Shown here: positions 45,209-56,359 of the stretch, piece by piece
How the letters are laid out: each line of letters starts with the position of its first letter
How positions within the stretch are numbered: position 1 is the first letter of the stretch
Source: Avena insularis
Taxonomy: Eukaryota; Streptophyta; Magnoliopsida; Poales; Poaceae
Direction of reading: 5' to 3'
Length of the DNA stretch: 64,000 nt
NCBI GenBank assembly: GCA_023614405.1
Contig: CM042685.1
Location: 236,013,661 to 236,077,660 of the forward strand
Made by a program: the position numbers and the translations under genes
The notes under the pieces: model-generated
The model's input: the letters and a program-made list of their open reading frames with translations, nothing else
What the model was told of the DNA's origin: nothing
The model's database searches: none

Positions 45209-47089
45209 TGTTGGAGATATGCCCTAGAGGCAATAATAAATGTAGTTATTATTATATCTTTGTGTTTATGATAAATGTTTACATTCATGCTATAATAGTA
45301 TTAACAAGGAAACATTAATACTTGTGTGATTTGTAAACTAAAATAGAGTCCCTAGTAAAGCCTCTTTATAATACTAGCTTGTTGGTTAATAAATGATTGT
45401 GGTTTCCCTATCATGAACATTGAGATGTTATTAACAACAAGATCATATCGTTAGGAGAATGATATGGTGGACATACTCCTATAGATAAGCGTAGCATAAA
45501 GATCAAGTCATTTTAATAGTTCAATTGCTATATGCTTTCTGATACATAGTAACCTAATTCCTTCGACCATGAGATCATGCATATCACCTTTACCGGAAGG
45601 ATGCTTTGATGACATCAAACACCATACCATAACTGCGTGGCTATAAAGGTGGCATTGAGTGTTCGGAAAGTATTGGTTGAGAAACATGGATCAAGAGTGG
45701 GATTTGTCCATCCATATGACGGATAGATATACTCTGGGCCCTCTCGGTGAAATGTCATCCAATTAGCTTGCAATCATGTGACTGGCTCACAAGGGATCAC
45801 ATATCACGGGAACGAGAAAAGAGTACTTATCAGTAACGAGGTTGAACTAGGTATGCAGAGAAACCGACGATCATAACCTCAGATAAGTAAACTATCATGA
45901 GACAAAGGGAAATTGGTATCGTATGTAAGTGGTTCATTCGATCGCAAAGTAATCGTAGAAATATGTGGGAGCCATATGAATTTCCAGATTCTTCTATTGG
46001 TTATTGTTCGGAGAAGTGTCTCGATCATGTCCGCATAATTCACGAACCGTAGGGAGACATACTTAAGGATTCGACGTTGTTTGAGTAGTTATGGAATGAT
46101 GAGTAAGAGACCGAATGTTATTCGGAGTCTCGGATGGGATCCGGGATATCACGAGGAGATCCGGAATGGTCCGGAGAATAAGATTCATATAAGGAAAGTC
46201 CTATTTCGGAGTTGGAGAATGGTTCCGGTATTTTCATCGGGAATGTTCTAGAAGGTTCCGGAATGTCCGGCACTCCGGAGGGGAAGGGTACGTGAATGTG
46301 TCATACCAAGTTGGAATGATTGCATCATGTACTAAGTGTCATCGCTGAACAAAATAAAGGGTTTAATCAAATCCTAGTTTGAAAAGTCAAACGCCAATTT
46401 GAAAAGTCAAACGGCTATTTTGGGAAGTGGAGGGGAAGTGGGAAACCGAGTTGGGAGGTTCCTCCTCCACCGCCCACTAGGGATCCGAGTTGGGGAGGAC
46501 TCCCTCCCTTGGCCGCCTCCCACCTATAAAGGGAGGCAGGCTGCCTCCTAGCACACAAGTTCTCCACCCAAAACCCTAGCCCGGCGCCGCTACTCTCCTG
46601 CCGCCGCCTAGGCTCCCCTAGCCGACTTGGGCAAGCCCAAGCCCCAGCCACGCCCTAACACCTCCTCCTTGGTGTGTCTAAACCCTAGATCGCCGAGGAG
46701 CTCTCTCGAGTCCACCATACTCGCTCCGCTTAAGGCGGCCTGCGAGATCTCCTCTACTTAGGTACCACGTTGTCTTGCGGAATCGCGATGAGAGTGCTAC
46801 AACCTCCGCCTGCTTTGGAACAAGGGGAGGAAGGTCTTCGTCAGTACCGAACGATGTGACCGATCATGGGAGCGCTGCCGTAACGCAGCCAGGAAGGATC
46901 GTCTACGCGATCTTGAGATCGGGAAGAGTACGACTACATCACCCACGAGAATCCGCTCTCGTTAAACACTTTGGAATCTTCGAGGGTGAGTTATTCCATC
47001 GACTCGTTGCTACAATCTAGTAGATAGATCTTGGCTTGTTTGTTTGTATGCGGTAGAAAAATTTTGTTTTCCATGCTACGAACCCTACA
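45209..47089 (+). repeat. 3' LTR of the copia element
   Basis: 1,881 bp, preceded by the purine tract AAGTGGGAGA (45198-45207). The 32-bp length difference from the 5' LTR comes mostly from many 1-4 base losses in the GC-rich part (about 46450-46770). Confidence 0.95.
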
Positions 47090-47094
47090 GTTGC

Positions 47095-47955
47095 AACACA
47101 TAAACATCGGCATCTTGCAAACCTGGAATGACTGCCCTCGAGGACGAAGATGAACTGGATAACTCCACCACATGGCTGCCCAACATCTGACTAAAATCCT
47201 CAGCACAAAATTTTGCTTCCACGGCACCGATGAACTAGGACCAATCACCAACAGGTTGACTCAATCTGTACTCCTTGTACCAATGAGCAGCCGCACCCTC
47301 CATGTGAAGTGTAGCAGCAGTAACCCACATGCACTCGTTTATATTGAAGAGCTTGAAGTACTCGAGGCACTTATATCGCCAAAGCCGTGGATTATTGTCG
47401 TTAAAACAAGGAAAGGAGGTCTGTGGAAGCAGTAGACGTCGATTTGCTGGATGCTCCTTCACTTGACATGGAAGACCACGCTGCATGTCAGTGTCGACAT
47501 ATCGAGGACTTACACTGGGATCAACTGGCGTGCTGGTGAGGGAATGGGTCGAACAGCCTGCATGCATGTTCATGCTCGACCCAACCAGATCTTGCAACTT
47601 GTGGTGCGCACCATGATTGTCGCCAAAGTTGCCGGCCAAACCAAGTGTCGAACACCTTGTAGGCGTGGCAAGAGCCAAGACGCCATACGCTTGTGGAGCA
47701 CCAGTAACCATGACATGATTCGCTGAGAAGAGCGAAGGTGATGAAGGCATGGTCGTATGTTGCTCCGGTACTTGACCCGACACGCGCGCCGGCGTGGTGG
47801 TGGCGGTGGGGCACCAGTGCCACCGTCATCTTCTTCAAATTCACAAGCATGTGGTCCTGCCTAGCGGCAATACGACCTAGCGTCATGCCGATCTGAACCA
47901 AGCTTTCGTTGATGGCGCTCAAATTGGCCTCTGCCGTTGTCGTAGCCACCTCCAT
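47095..47955 (-). pseudogene. gag-like region of the short-LTR element
   Basis: ATG 47955, about 110 bp from the 5' LTR, opens a short N-terminal helix. A frameshift near 47785 moves the frame to 47783, which runs to TAG 47235 and on, in frame, to the copia insertion. The retro-gag signature is visible: FPCFNDNNPRLWRYKCLEYF, then ATLHMEGAAAHWYKEY. No zinc knuckle was found. The frame is the same as that of the WDPG ORF on the other side of the copia insertion, so before insertion gag and WDPG parts formed one frame of about 708 codons with one stop. Confidence 0.8.
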
Positions 47956-48052
47956 CGCGGCACGACCAGATCAAACGGGGAAAGTTTGTGGGGTTTTTTT
48001 GGGGATTTTCGTGGAGGAAAATTTTTTGGGGAATTTTTGTGGAAGGGACCTT

Positions 48053-48064
48053 GCTCTGGTACCA
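48053..48064 (-). other. Primer-binding site of the short-LTR element
   Basis: TGGTACCAGAGC on the minus strand a few bases after the 5' LTR. It is a one-base variant of the initiator tRNA-Met site TGGTATCAGAGC. Confidence 0.75.
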
Positions 48065-48067
48065 AAT

Positions 48068-48358
48068 TGTTACACCCCGTTGCCGCCGGTGAGGTTCGAG
48101 GCGTGAGGCTGATACAAGAGGATAGAAAGGTGGCTTGTGGCAGCCGCCGGACCTGAAGAAGATGAACTTGGAGGAGAAGAACAGAGGCAGAGGAAGACAG
48201 AGCAGAGTTCAGACTTGTTCACTTTCATGTTTTGTTCCCTCCCTCGTGTTGACCTCATGTGTCTCTTTATCCTTCCTCGCTAAGCCTTGATCTGTTGGGC
48301 CGAGCCCATTACAGCAGCCCATCATTTAAATGTGGCCCAAGGTATGTTGGGTGCTACA
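48068..48358 (-). repeat. 5' LTR of the short-LTR element
   Basis: 291 bp, plus strand TGTTACACCCCG...GGGTGCTACA, about nine differences from the 3' LTR. The primer-binding site lies beyond its low-coordinate end. Confidence 0.92.
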
Positions 48359-48960
48359 GGGTGACGCGTCGTGCGCCATGACGACCGCCACGGCCATCGT
48401 CGCCGGCCATGACATCGCCTTTCGCCGGAGCCTCCACCTCCCGAACCCGCCGAGGAAACCATGCTCCGCCTCCTTCACCGCGCGGCTCCACGCGCACTAC
48501 GGGTGCCTGGCCGTTCCGGCCACGTCGCCTTCGCCGAGGCTGTGCCAGTTCATCTCCTCCGAAAGCCCCATGGCCGCCACGGCGCATACCACCGAGGACG
48601 AGGAGGATCCCCCCGTACACCTCCGGCGCGCGCCGGGTCATGCACCATGCCGTCGGACGAGGAGGATCCACCCAAGGCGAAGGACACCTGCAAGTTGGGG
48701 AGACGGCCGCCGTCGAGAAAACTTCCATTGCTGTCCATCGAGGCAGCTGAATTTTCTGGGACGGTTGGGCTTCGCGCGTGAACGAGATTTTTCGGCGCGT
48801 GCTAGTCCGAGCACCAAATATACCGTTTTGGATGGCGCATTTTAATGCGTGCTGCAATTTTTTTTAGGCGCGGTCCACTTTACGGCCTCGGCTGGAGCTC
48901 GGTTTTTCACCTCTCAAGCGCTAAATCGGTAGTTTTTTTTTTAGCGCAGCGCTCTTAGTT
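48359..48960. other. GC-rich segment of unknown origin
   Basis: About 70 percent GC up to 48790, then T-runs and GCGC-rich sequence. Overlapping ORFs exist on both strands (minus 48354-48857, plus 48330-48845), but none shows a known domain and all are low complexity (Arg/Pro/Gly). It could be a captured gene fragment in the possible Harbinger-like element. Confidence 0.4.
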
Positions 48961-51010
48961 CATGAAACTCGCCGGCGCGTTATCCGCAGACATCTCATCT
49001 CTGTGCGCGCTCTTGACGGCAGATATCATGACGCAGTACTGTTGCTCGCGAGACACAGGATCTCACCATGATGACCTGAGCTCGCAGTGGATCAGTAGTT
49101 GTTGCACATCCAGTCGTAATGAAGGGCGGCCATGGTCGGTGGGAGGCGGCAAAGGCAGAGTAATGAAGTGCGTTGTCTCGCGCTTGTGCGCAACGCATCA
49201 TTGTTCCAGATTTACTCCGCCTGTCACAGAGACATGCATCGTCTCTGTCTATCTCTCCAGGATCGTCACGTCAGGACTCAGGATTCAGAGTTGCAGTCAA
49301 TCAAGACAAGACCAAGCCAAGCTAGTAGTCAAAGGTTTGCGAAGTCTTTGACGTACCTACTCAATGTCTAGTTGTCTACTCGTATGTGCGTACAATACTG
49401 TAGTACAACGTTATGTGCTGGAGTCTGCAAGGAAAGGAACACAGGCAAATTATGCAGCTTGTGCAGGTACAGTAGCGCTTCAGACCTTGAGTGCGAGGCA
49501 GCAATACGAGAGCAGAGCAGGAGAGGAGGAGGAGGAATAACTGGCGTGGGCTCCAGGGGATCCACGGACGGATCATGGATCAAACCGGCGCTCGTCTTCA
49601 GAGACTGCTTGGCCTGACCACATGGCCGTGATCTGCACTACTAGTAATTAGCCATACAGTGCTGCAGCAGTGCGTCTCGTCCCAATCCTCTGAATATCTA
49701 TTAAGCCTATTTTGGACTCCCGGTTAAATTGGCACGGCCCTGCTCAGACAACACGCAGACAAAGAAAAGAGGCAGTTATCTGATTTATAGTGGTATATAT
49801 AAGAGTGGCAGTTAACCTGTGTAAAGGACAAGTTCCTATCCATCTACTTATCCAGGGTTCCTACTTCCTACTGTATATCTTTGTCTGCCCAATGATTCAC
49901 ATGGAGGAGAGGGTGGTCCGGCGAGACATGCGGCCGAGTGTTAGCTGCAGTCATGACTGAGCTGCAGTGAGCTGGATTCAGTGCCTCAACAAGAGACACC
50001 ACAACATGCCATGCTACACACCCTCATCCCCCGGGCATCCGGACATACAGGATCCAAGACCAATAGCTAGGGGGGTGAAATCTTGCATAGTTGCATGTAT
50101 ATATTTTTGTTGGGCCTACTACCATCTTAGCCAGACACACACAATGGGGTAGTCAAACATCGGGATCGGTAGTAGTATGAACATGGGCGATACGACATAT
50201 GGCCGAACAAAGATGAAAGACAGGTAGTACCTACCAACATAGTAGGAGATGGTACAAGCAAGACAGAGCAAATGGCAAAACACCCTAAAAAGGGGGTATT
50301 GTGTATACTTCTTCGAATCAGTGCGCTGTTCGGTTGACATGATCAGGGTATCTAGTCCATATCGACGAAAATGACACCGCAACATATGCAGCAAAACAGC
50401 CGAGCAAGATCACCTGAAGAAAACTACTCCTACCAGGAATGAGAAGAATATGCACACATGGGTACTAGTTCTTCTTCTACACACTCTTTGCCAGGAGAGC
50501 AAAACACCTGTCGTAAAGAGCAAGCACGCTTGGCGGTTTGGCAAGGGATGGATACGGACAAGGAGCAGCAGCAAGGGAGCCCTGCCTGCAGAAAACGTCT
50601 GTTTCGTTTCCTCTAGGAAGCAGACCACGAGCCCGAAAACTTTGCGCATGGCCTCTGAGGATGTTGCCAACTTCCTCTTATAGCCTACTAGGAGTACCTG
50701 ACAAAAACATACGGTTGCTAATCATCTCTCAAGCGGCGACAAATTCTGCCTGGCAATGCCAAAAGGAGAAGCAAACGTGAGAGATGTGCGACAAGAAAAC
50801 TTTAAACCTAGGGCGACAATCTCTGCGCCGGCCAGAAAGAGAGGGAAAAAAGATGAAATTTCAGAACAGAATTCGTACATACATGCAGCAAAGGGAGAGG
50901 GCAGAGACGGAGATGTTTGAACGGGCGGTAGAATAAAAAGCGAGAGAACATTTCTATACCATTTCAAGATTCAAAGCAGCGAAGGAAAAAAGAAGCAATC
51001 TTTTACTGTT
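48961..51010. other. Intergenic sequence downstream of the host gene
   Basis: Moderate GC, no TE termini, no long ORF. Short ORFs on both strands show no domain. The part next to 51200 probably includes the 3' UTR of the minus-strand gene. Confidence 0.5.
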
Positions 51011-51201
51011 TTACACACGGGCGGGCTCGTTGGTCTCCAATCGATCTCGGTTAATCCTACGTACTGGCGAAGTGGCAGCTGCGCCTGCCGCCTCCGGAAT
51101 GTTAAGCGAGAGACAAAAAAGATGAGAGGATGATGGTGATTTTAAGTACGGGTGGACGGGGATTAACGGGTTGGTGGTTAACTGGCGCGCTCGCCCCGCG
51201 G

Positions 51202-52110
51202 CTACACCTTGTAGATGATGAGGAAGCAGGGGAGCACGGCGCGGCTGTCGAGCACGACCAGCTCGCCGTTGCCCATGTCCACGGAGTCGTAGTCCGAGGC
51301 GGAGTGGTGGTACCGGCTCGCCTGGTCCACGCCGTTCGCCGGCCGGACGCGCCCGGCGATGACACGGCACACCAGCATGGCCCTGCGGCCCGCGCCGGGC
51401 GATGAGGCGACTCTGGCGTGAGCGGCGCTACTGCAGGCGAAGGTGCGGACCGCGGAGCCGGACGGGCCGAGCTGGCAGGTGGCGACGCCAGCGCCGAAGA
51501 CGCCGCAGGCACCGCCGGCCCCAGCGGCCGGGCGGCATTGGAAGCGCATCATCTCATTGCCGTCGGCGCCGCACCGCGCCGCGGCGCCGTGCGCGCGGGC
51601 GGCCGCCCTGGCGTCCTCGAACCGAGCCACCGCCCGCGCGGCGCTGTGCACCCGGAACATGGCCTCCACTTCCGGCGCCGCGGCGGCCAAGGGGTCCCAC
51701 CCGGACGAGAAGATGAGTTCCACCACCTGCCGCGAGGAGTGGCCCTCGGGAAGCTCCGCCATCGTCAGGAACGCCGAGCTCGCCGGCGCGGGCGCCAAGG
51801 GAGACGGCATGAACGCGGCCACCATCTGCTTCGGCTTCTTCTTGGGCCGCGGTCTCGCCGCGTCGTGCTGCCTCTCCCTCTCCTGCCCGCCCCTCCGCCT
51901 CTGCTCCCGTCGCGGCTTCTGATGCTGCTTCAGGGCAGGCCGCGCGGAAGCCACCGAGTCCCTCACGTCCTCCGCGGCGGCACCGCACGAGACAGCAGGG
52001 AGAAGCGGCTGGGCATGCGCCTTCTTGCTCGAGGTCGGGGACGGCGCGACGACGGCATCCGCCACGCCGTACGACCTGCAGCTGAGCGACCGCACCCACG
52101 CCGTCGCCAT
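51202..52110 (-). CDS. Plant zinc-finger-related protein with PARP-fold-like C-terminal domain
   Basis: Single-exon gene of 302 codons. I chose ATG 52110 because the following MATAWVRSLSCRS matches the usual N-terminus of this plant family; the open frame upstream to 52401 is Pro-rich leader. Residues 61-95 are basic (RREQRRR, RPKKKPK; likely nuclear signal). The conserved C-terminal domain, about residues 119-302, has ELPEGHSSRQVVELIF, GNEMMRFQC, GRRAMLVCRVIAGRV and the end DSVDMGNGELVVLDSRAVLP. Known relatives are annotated as zinc-finger-related or ADP-ribosylation-fold proteins. The C2H2 finger of some members is absent here, and no catalytic activity is established. It is GC-rich, free of stops, and the only convincing host gene in the window. 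Confidence 0.85.
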   Translation of the reverse strand: MATAWVRSLSCRSYGVADAVVAPSPTSSKKAHAQPLLPAVSCGAAAEDVRDSVASARPALKQHQKPRREQRRRGGQERERQHDAARPRPKKKPKQMVAAFMPSPLAPAPASSAFLTMAELPEGHSSRQVVELIFSSGWDPLAAAAPEVEAMFRVHSAARAVARFEDARAAARAHGAAARCGADGNEMMRFQCRPAAGAGGACGVFGAGVATCQLGPSGSAVRTFACSSAAHARVASSPGAGRRAMLVCRVIAGRVRPANGVDQASRYHHSASDYDSVDMGNGELVVLDSRAVLPCFLIIYKV

Positions 52111-53019
52111 TGTGACGGCCAACGCAGGCGAGCCAAGCACAAAGAGCTTGTGGCAGAGAACCAGCCGGCGCGCGCTCAGGTGGAAATAAACGGCGGCGCC
52201 TTCTTGCTCGGGGATTGCGCTGGGTGGATGGATGGGTGGTGTGGTGTTGGTGACTTGGTGTGGTGGTGGCCGCGGCTGGCTTGGCTTTGCTTGGCTCCGG
52301 GCGTTATTATGGCGGGCCGATTTATTCGCCACTGGTCTAGCCGGGCCGTGGGGCGCTGTGTCAGTGACATCACACCTGCCTTCCCATCTCCCTCGGCTCA
52401 CATTAGTTGCGCGTGTCTATCGTCAACGACATGTGGCCCTCAAGAGCAACGGGACCCAGTGTCAGCCACAGGTGAAATCGTTGGCCTCTAGTAAAACACT
52501 GGCAGTAGTAGCACCGTACTTTTTTTTCTTTTTGAAATCGAAGTACTGTAAAAAAAATATAAACAAGGTACTGCACTTTGTGCTGGTCTTTTGAGCTGTG
52601 CTCGGTGTTCGATTTGCTTTGGTCTCATTTTGTATTTTATTTTGACTGGATTTGTGGCCATGGAGTGACCGGGCAGAGTTTAGTGGAGATCGATCTGCCC
52701 AGATGAGCGCGAGGGTGGGAGTGATCATTTGCAATTGGATTTTCTGCCCCTTTTTTCTTCACTTCTTTTGCTGGAGCCGTGGCCGGTGGTGCATGGTGCT
52801 TGCCTTTTTTGAATTGGTCCTGGAGTGGAGTTCAGTTGTGTCGTGCAGCTCGCTCCCTGGCACGCGCTGTGGTCTGGTTTGGTTTGATTCGTGGTTCTGG
52901 TTTCTGGGCATCTACGAAAGAAGCTTCTCTTTTTGCTATTTTTTGTTCTCTCCGTTTCTAACAATTTTTTCTTGAGAGAGAGGGGTAGAGAGTATCAAAG
53001 ACAGAGTATCCCGTGAAAG
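52111..53019 (-). promoter_or_regulatory. Upstream region of the host gene
   Basis: 5' leader and probable promoter of the minus-strand gene. The first 290 bases carry no in-frame stop; beyond about 52490 the sequence becomes T-rich. I could not fix a TATA box or start site. A Harbinger-type element begins at 53023, about 0.9 kb from the ATG. Confidence 0.4.
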
Positions 53020-53022
53020 TAA

Positions 53023-54192
53023 GAGCAGCTCTAGCGGAGCCTGAAACTGAAGAATTGAAAAACAAGAGTATAGTCCATCGAATTCGCATTTTACAATTTC
53101 AAAAACCTTGGCGCATAATGGATAAAGTAAACGGAACTGCATATTTGAAATTTTGCTGTCGCGGCATGTTCATCGATGAACTGGAGTTTGATCATACCAT
53201 GGGAGCGCGTTTTAGCTGAATTACACGAACAATTTGTTCAAAAACTGCGCAATACATTAACTAGGGGGAGCGCGGTTGCGTCCTCGACGAAAATCAAGCT
53301 CCCGCGCGTCGGTGGGAGCTTCAGGACGCGACGGGGTTGAGCGGCGACGAGCTCAGTCGAGGTCGATGGGGTCCACTTCGGAGAGCTTGGCGATGATGGT
53401 GGACCGCGCCGCCTGCTGCCTCTCCCTCGCCTGGCGCGCCTCGACGAGCGCGACGGCACGACACCTCTCCTCCTGCTCGCGGAGGATCTCCGCATCCCAC
53501 TCCCGCACCGACTCAGCGGTCATCATCTCCACCGCGAGCATCTCCTCGTCGGAGTCTTGTGCGTAGTCGGTTGCGCCGACGACACGCTCAGACGACAGAG
53601 ATGGCAAGCTCTAGAAGTCGTCGGAGGGGGAGGGAGGAGTGTGCGACGAACCCTCACCAAAGGTCGTGTCGGCGTGTGCGTACCGGCTCCAGCGACGGCG
53701 CATGGTAGGCCTCCAGCGGCAGCGCGAACCGGCAGAGACTCAGCGGCGAATGGAGGTCGCGATTCACCCACCTCCGCGTGGCCCGACGCTTCGCACCGTC
53801 CGAGCGGACGAGCCGCTTCATCTCCTCATCGGAGAGGTCGCCGCACCGACGCGGGGGGCGGTCTCCGTCCCATCTACCTCCGGTGTGGCCTCCTCCCACC
53901 CCAAACCTCGCGCTGCTGCTGAACATTCCACCGATCTGCCGCCGGAGCGCGAGGAATTGCTCGTCAGAGAAACTGGAGCTCGCGGTGGAGGAACCTCTAG
54001 GGTGTTGACCCGTAAAAGCGGCCACAGTCTGTATATATACCTACCCGCCGCTCAATTTCACATGCCACCGAAATGCATTTACGGGTCGGCCCAGTCGATA
54101 TTCTCTGTTAGCTCACCCGCACACTCGCGGACGTGTAAACACGCCGGAATTTCACAGTTTTGGCCCGTTTACAGGCTCCGTTAGAGCTGCTT
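53023..54192 (-). mobile_element. Harbinger-type non-autonomous element A
   Basis: 1,170 bp with inverted ends GAGCAGCTCTAGCGGAGCCTG (left) and AAGCAGCTCTAACGGAGCCTG (right complement). TAA is at 53020-53022 and 54193-54195. Inside, the minus strand has two GC-rich ORFs, 54025-53654 and 53607-53353. The second is acidic and helical (QDSDEEMLAVEMM, REQEERCRAVALVEARQARE). Neither resembles a transposase; they may be captured gene sequence or a remnant of the Myb-like companion ORF. Confidence 0.8.
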
Positions 54193-54195
54193 TAA

Positions 54196-56262
54196 GAGCA
54201 TCTTCCCTCGTTGGTGACCCCTAGGACATTTTTCGGCGCTATTTAGCACCGGATGGAGGAAAATATTGGCCTCGGGTCGGCCGAATCCCATCCAGGATCC
54301 CGGCAGGCCACCCCAGGCCGGCGATTTGGGAAACATTTGTCCAATTTTGACACAATTTCGCACAAACATTTCTAAAATCCATAGTTCGTCCATTGTTTGC
54401 CGAGTTTCGACATAGTTTTAGCATAATTTCGACATACATAGTTTGGCCATTGTTCGCCTAGTTTCGGCACATTTTTTATACAAATAAATCAACAAAGAAA
54501 GTAAACAGTTCAACAAAGCAAGCTCAAATTAGGTGTTTACTTTGAGCCTCCACGGGTGATCCACCAGATCATCTTGCAGTTGTTGATGCACTTGCGAGTC
54601 TCGGGTATCCTGACGAATAGCGAAAAGACAGCCCACGATGCTGATACCCGATGATCAAGATTTGCAAGAGGACCATGTTGAAATATGGTAGCTCCTGCTG
54701 GCTCTCAAGAACGGTCTCCGTCCGCTCTCTCTCAATGATCATGTTGTACAAGATCATACATGTATTCATCACCTCCCACATCTGTTCTTGCGATCAGGTC
54801 AGAGCGGGAAACCGGGCAACTATAAATCAATCTTGGAGCACACCAGATGCCCTCTTCACATGCTTCCTGCAAGCTTATTGTTTCTTGGAAAATTTGGAAT
54901 ACTTTTCGAGAAGAGGGCTTGAGATAGTTTTTATAAATGTTGACCATCTTGGATAGATGTCATCTGCTAGATAATATTTCTTGTTGTAGTGGTGGGCATT
55001 GATCACATAGTCCACCGGAAGAGAATGACCATCAACAGGCATGGAGAAGATAGGCCAGCACTACATGATGTTGATGTTGTTGTTGGATCCTTCCATACCA
55101 AAGAAGGACTGCCAAAGTCAGAGATCATATGTATCCACCGCCTCAAGTACCACACTACAACCTCCTTTGTGGCCTTTGTACATTCCTTGTCAAGGAAATT
55201 GGCAGTTCTTTCATTGCCAATGCAAACAGTCGATACTTCCAAGCATCCCATGAAATTCTCTTGCTTCATTGATTGCAAGGATTCAAGCAGTGTCTTCAGC
55301 ATTGGGTGATCTTAAGTATGTTGGTACAAACGCTGCAATCACTGTCCTGTAGAACCTTTAGAAACATTGTATGGTGGTGGACTCAGCCATGTGTAGATAG
55401 TCATATTGTATGTCACTAGGAGCTCCGTATGCGAGCATCCTCCGTCGTGAACTTCTAGAGTAAGGAAAATGCCACTATGACAGTGCAGTCCTTCTTGCAT
55501 ATAAAGTATGGATCGAAGTCCCGGGGGGCATACACAATATTGAGGAAGAGCTTCCGGCCCATCCTAAAATGACCCTGAAATGTCGCCTCGCTGTGCAATC
55601 GATGATCGACGAAGTACTCATAGTACAACATGCAGTATCCATTTATCCATTACCTTGGCTTGCCTTTCCAGCATCCTCACGCCGATCCTCCGCGACTTGG
55701 CTATGCATCCATCACGTACATGCCGCCCAGGCAGGAGGGGGTCACCAAGAGCTCTTAATCGTTGGCGGCTATGGACTTTTTTGATCTTCCTCCATTAGCG
55801 CGGCGAACATATGCTCATCGTTGTCGGAGTCTAGGACCGAGTAGGCAAAACGCCGAACACCTAGTGGGTGTTCTGGACGAGCAGGTGGTCCAGGAACTGC
55901 CGACGACACCGAACCACGGCTCGAAAACGTGGCATGGATGGGAAATAGAGGTGGTTCATTTTTCTTGAGGCATGGTACGGTAGAGTGAAGAGGGGTGGTG
56001 TCGGGTGAAGTGGCAGCGAGGGTAGGGAGAAGGGATTGGGCGAGCCAGAGGGCGAAAATTTTATTTTGTCACCGATAGAGCCAGCCACCCTCGTTTTCAC
56101 TTCATCCAGTGCCCGTAGACGAACCCTGTCGTGTTGAGTTTAGCATGTGTTCGCCAGATGGATTTTATGCCCAATCCAGCGAAAAGGGGCTCTTGGGGGC
56201 GTGCGTGGGGGTATTTCGTCAATCCGGCGGAGATGCTTCTGGGGGTCCAAGTGGAGATGCTC
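54196..56262 (-). mobile_element. Harbinger-type element B with degenerate transposase
   Basis: 2,067 bp with ends GAGCATCTTCC and GGAGATGCTC. TAA on the left (54193-54195) is shared with element A; TAA on the right is 56263-56265. The minus strand about 55760-54560 contains a decayed plant Harbinger transposase in several frames: an FFGMEGSNNNIN-like DDE-region motif near 55090 and the MWEVMNTCMILYNMIIE C-terminal motif near 54740. No frame is intact. Confidence 0.8.
54569..55760 (-). pseudogene. Harbinger transposase remnant of element B
   Basis: Fragments on at least three frames (55302-55003, 54947-54732, 54781-54569). They align by motif with the transposase of element C: the SND-I-N segment has Asn for the expected catalytic-region Asp, and the C-terminal helix with the CMILYNMIIE motif is retained. 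Plant Harbinger transposases are DDE enzymes that need a Myb-like partner protein, which I did not find here. Confidence 0.75.
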
Positions 56263-56359
56263 TAACAACTTTGAATTCAAAAGACAAGAGTAAATACTGC
56301 TATCGAAAAACTGCGGCCACTAACTGCATATCCAAAGCTCGGTCCGCTCATAGTAGTAA

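Larger units (their letters stand above)
38112..47089 (+). mobile_element. Ty1-copia retrotransposon, Angela/BARE/WIS-like
   Basis: 8,978 bp flanked by GTTGC at 38107-38111 and 47090-47094. LTRs are 38112-40024 and 45209-47089. Start TGTTGGAGATATGCCCTAGA and several internal stretches resemble BARE-1/WIS/Angela LTRs of Triticeae. A long leader (about 1.2 kb) precedes gag. The single gag-pol frame is broken in gag and in RNase H, but protease-integrase-RT remain open. It is inserted in the frame of the short-LTR element. Confidence 0.95.
36310..48358 (-). mobile_element. Short-LTR retrotransposon with gag plus WDPG-repeat ORF and no pol
   Basis: Minus-strand LTR element with 291-bp LTRs at 48068-48358 (5') and 36310-36600 (3'). 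The primer-binding site is next to the 5' LTR and a purine tract next to the 3' LTR. Removing the copia element 38112-47089 and one GTTGC leaves about 3,066 bp. No protease, RT or integrase motif was found, so it would be mobilised in trans. Its target duplication is unclear: the left flank is a run of 13 G and the right flank starts GGGTG. The two LTRs differ at about nine positions by my count. Confidence 0.88.
36022..48954. mobile_element. Possible Harbinger-like element split by the retrotransposon nest
   Basis: TTA occurs at 36019-36021 and 48955-48957. The left edge GACCATCTTCATGAGACGCTC resembles the GAGCATCTTCAACAG-type end of grass Harbinger MITEs. The right edge (complement GAGCGCTGCGCTAAA) matches poorly. 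Between the edges, outside the retrotransposon, are about 290 bp on the left and 600 bp on the right, partly GC-rich. Ends and extent are uncertain. Confidence 0.3.

Noticed and set aside
48330..48857. 171-codon plus and 167-codon minus ORFs
   Set aside because: Both begin in or run into the 291-bp LTR and are Arg/Pro/Gly-rich without a domain; listed only as a GC-rich segment.
51418..52491. 357-codon plus-strand ORF, Arg/Gly/Pro-rich
   Set aside because: It is the antisense of the minus-strand host gene; long antisense ORFs are expected in very GC-rich coding sequence.
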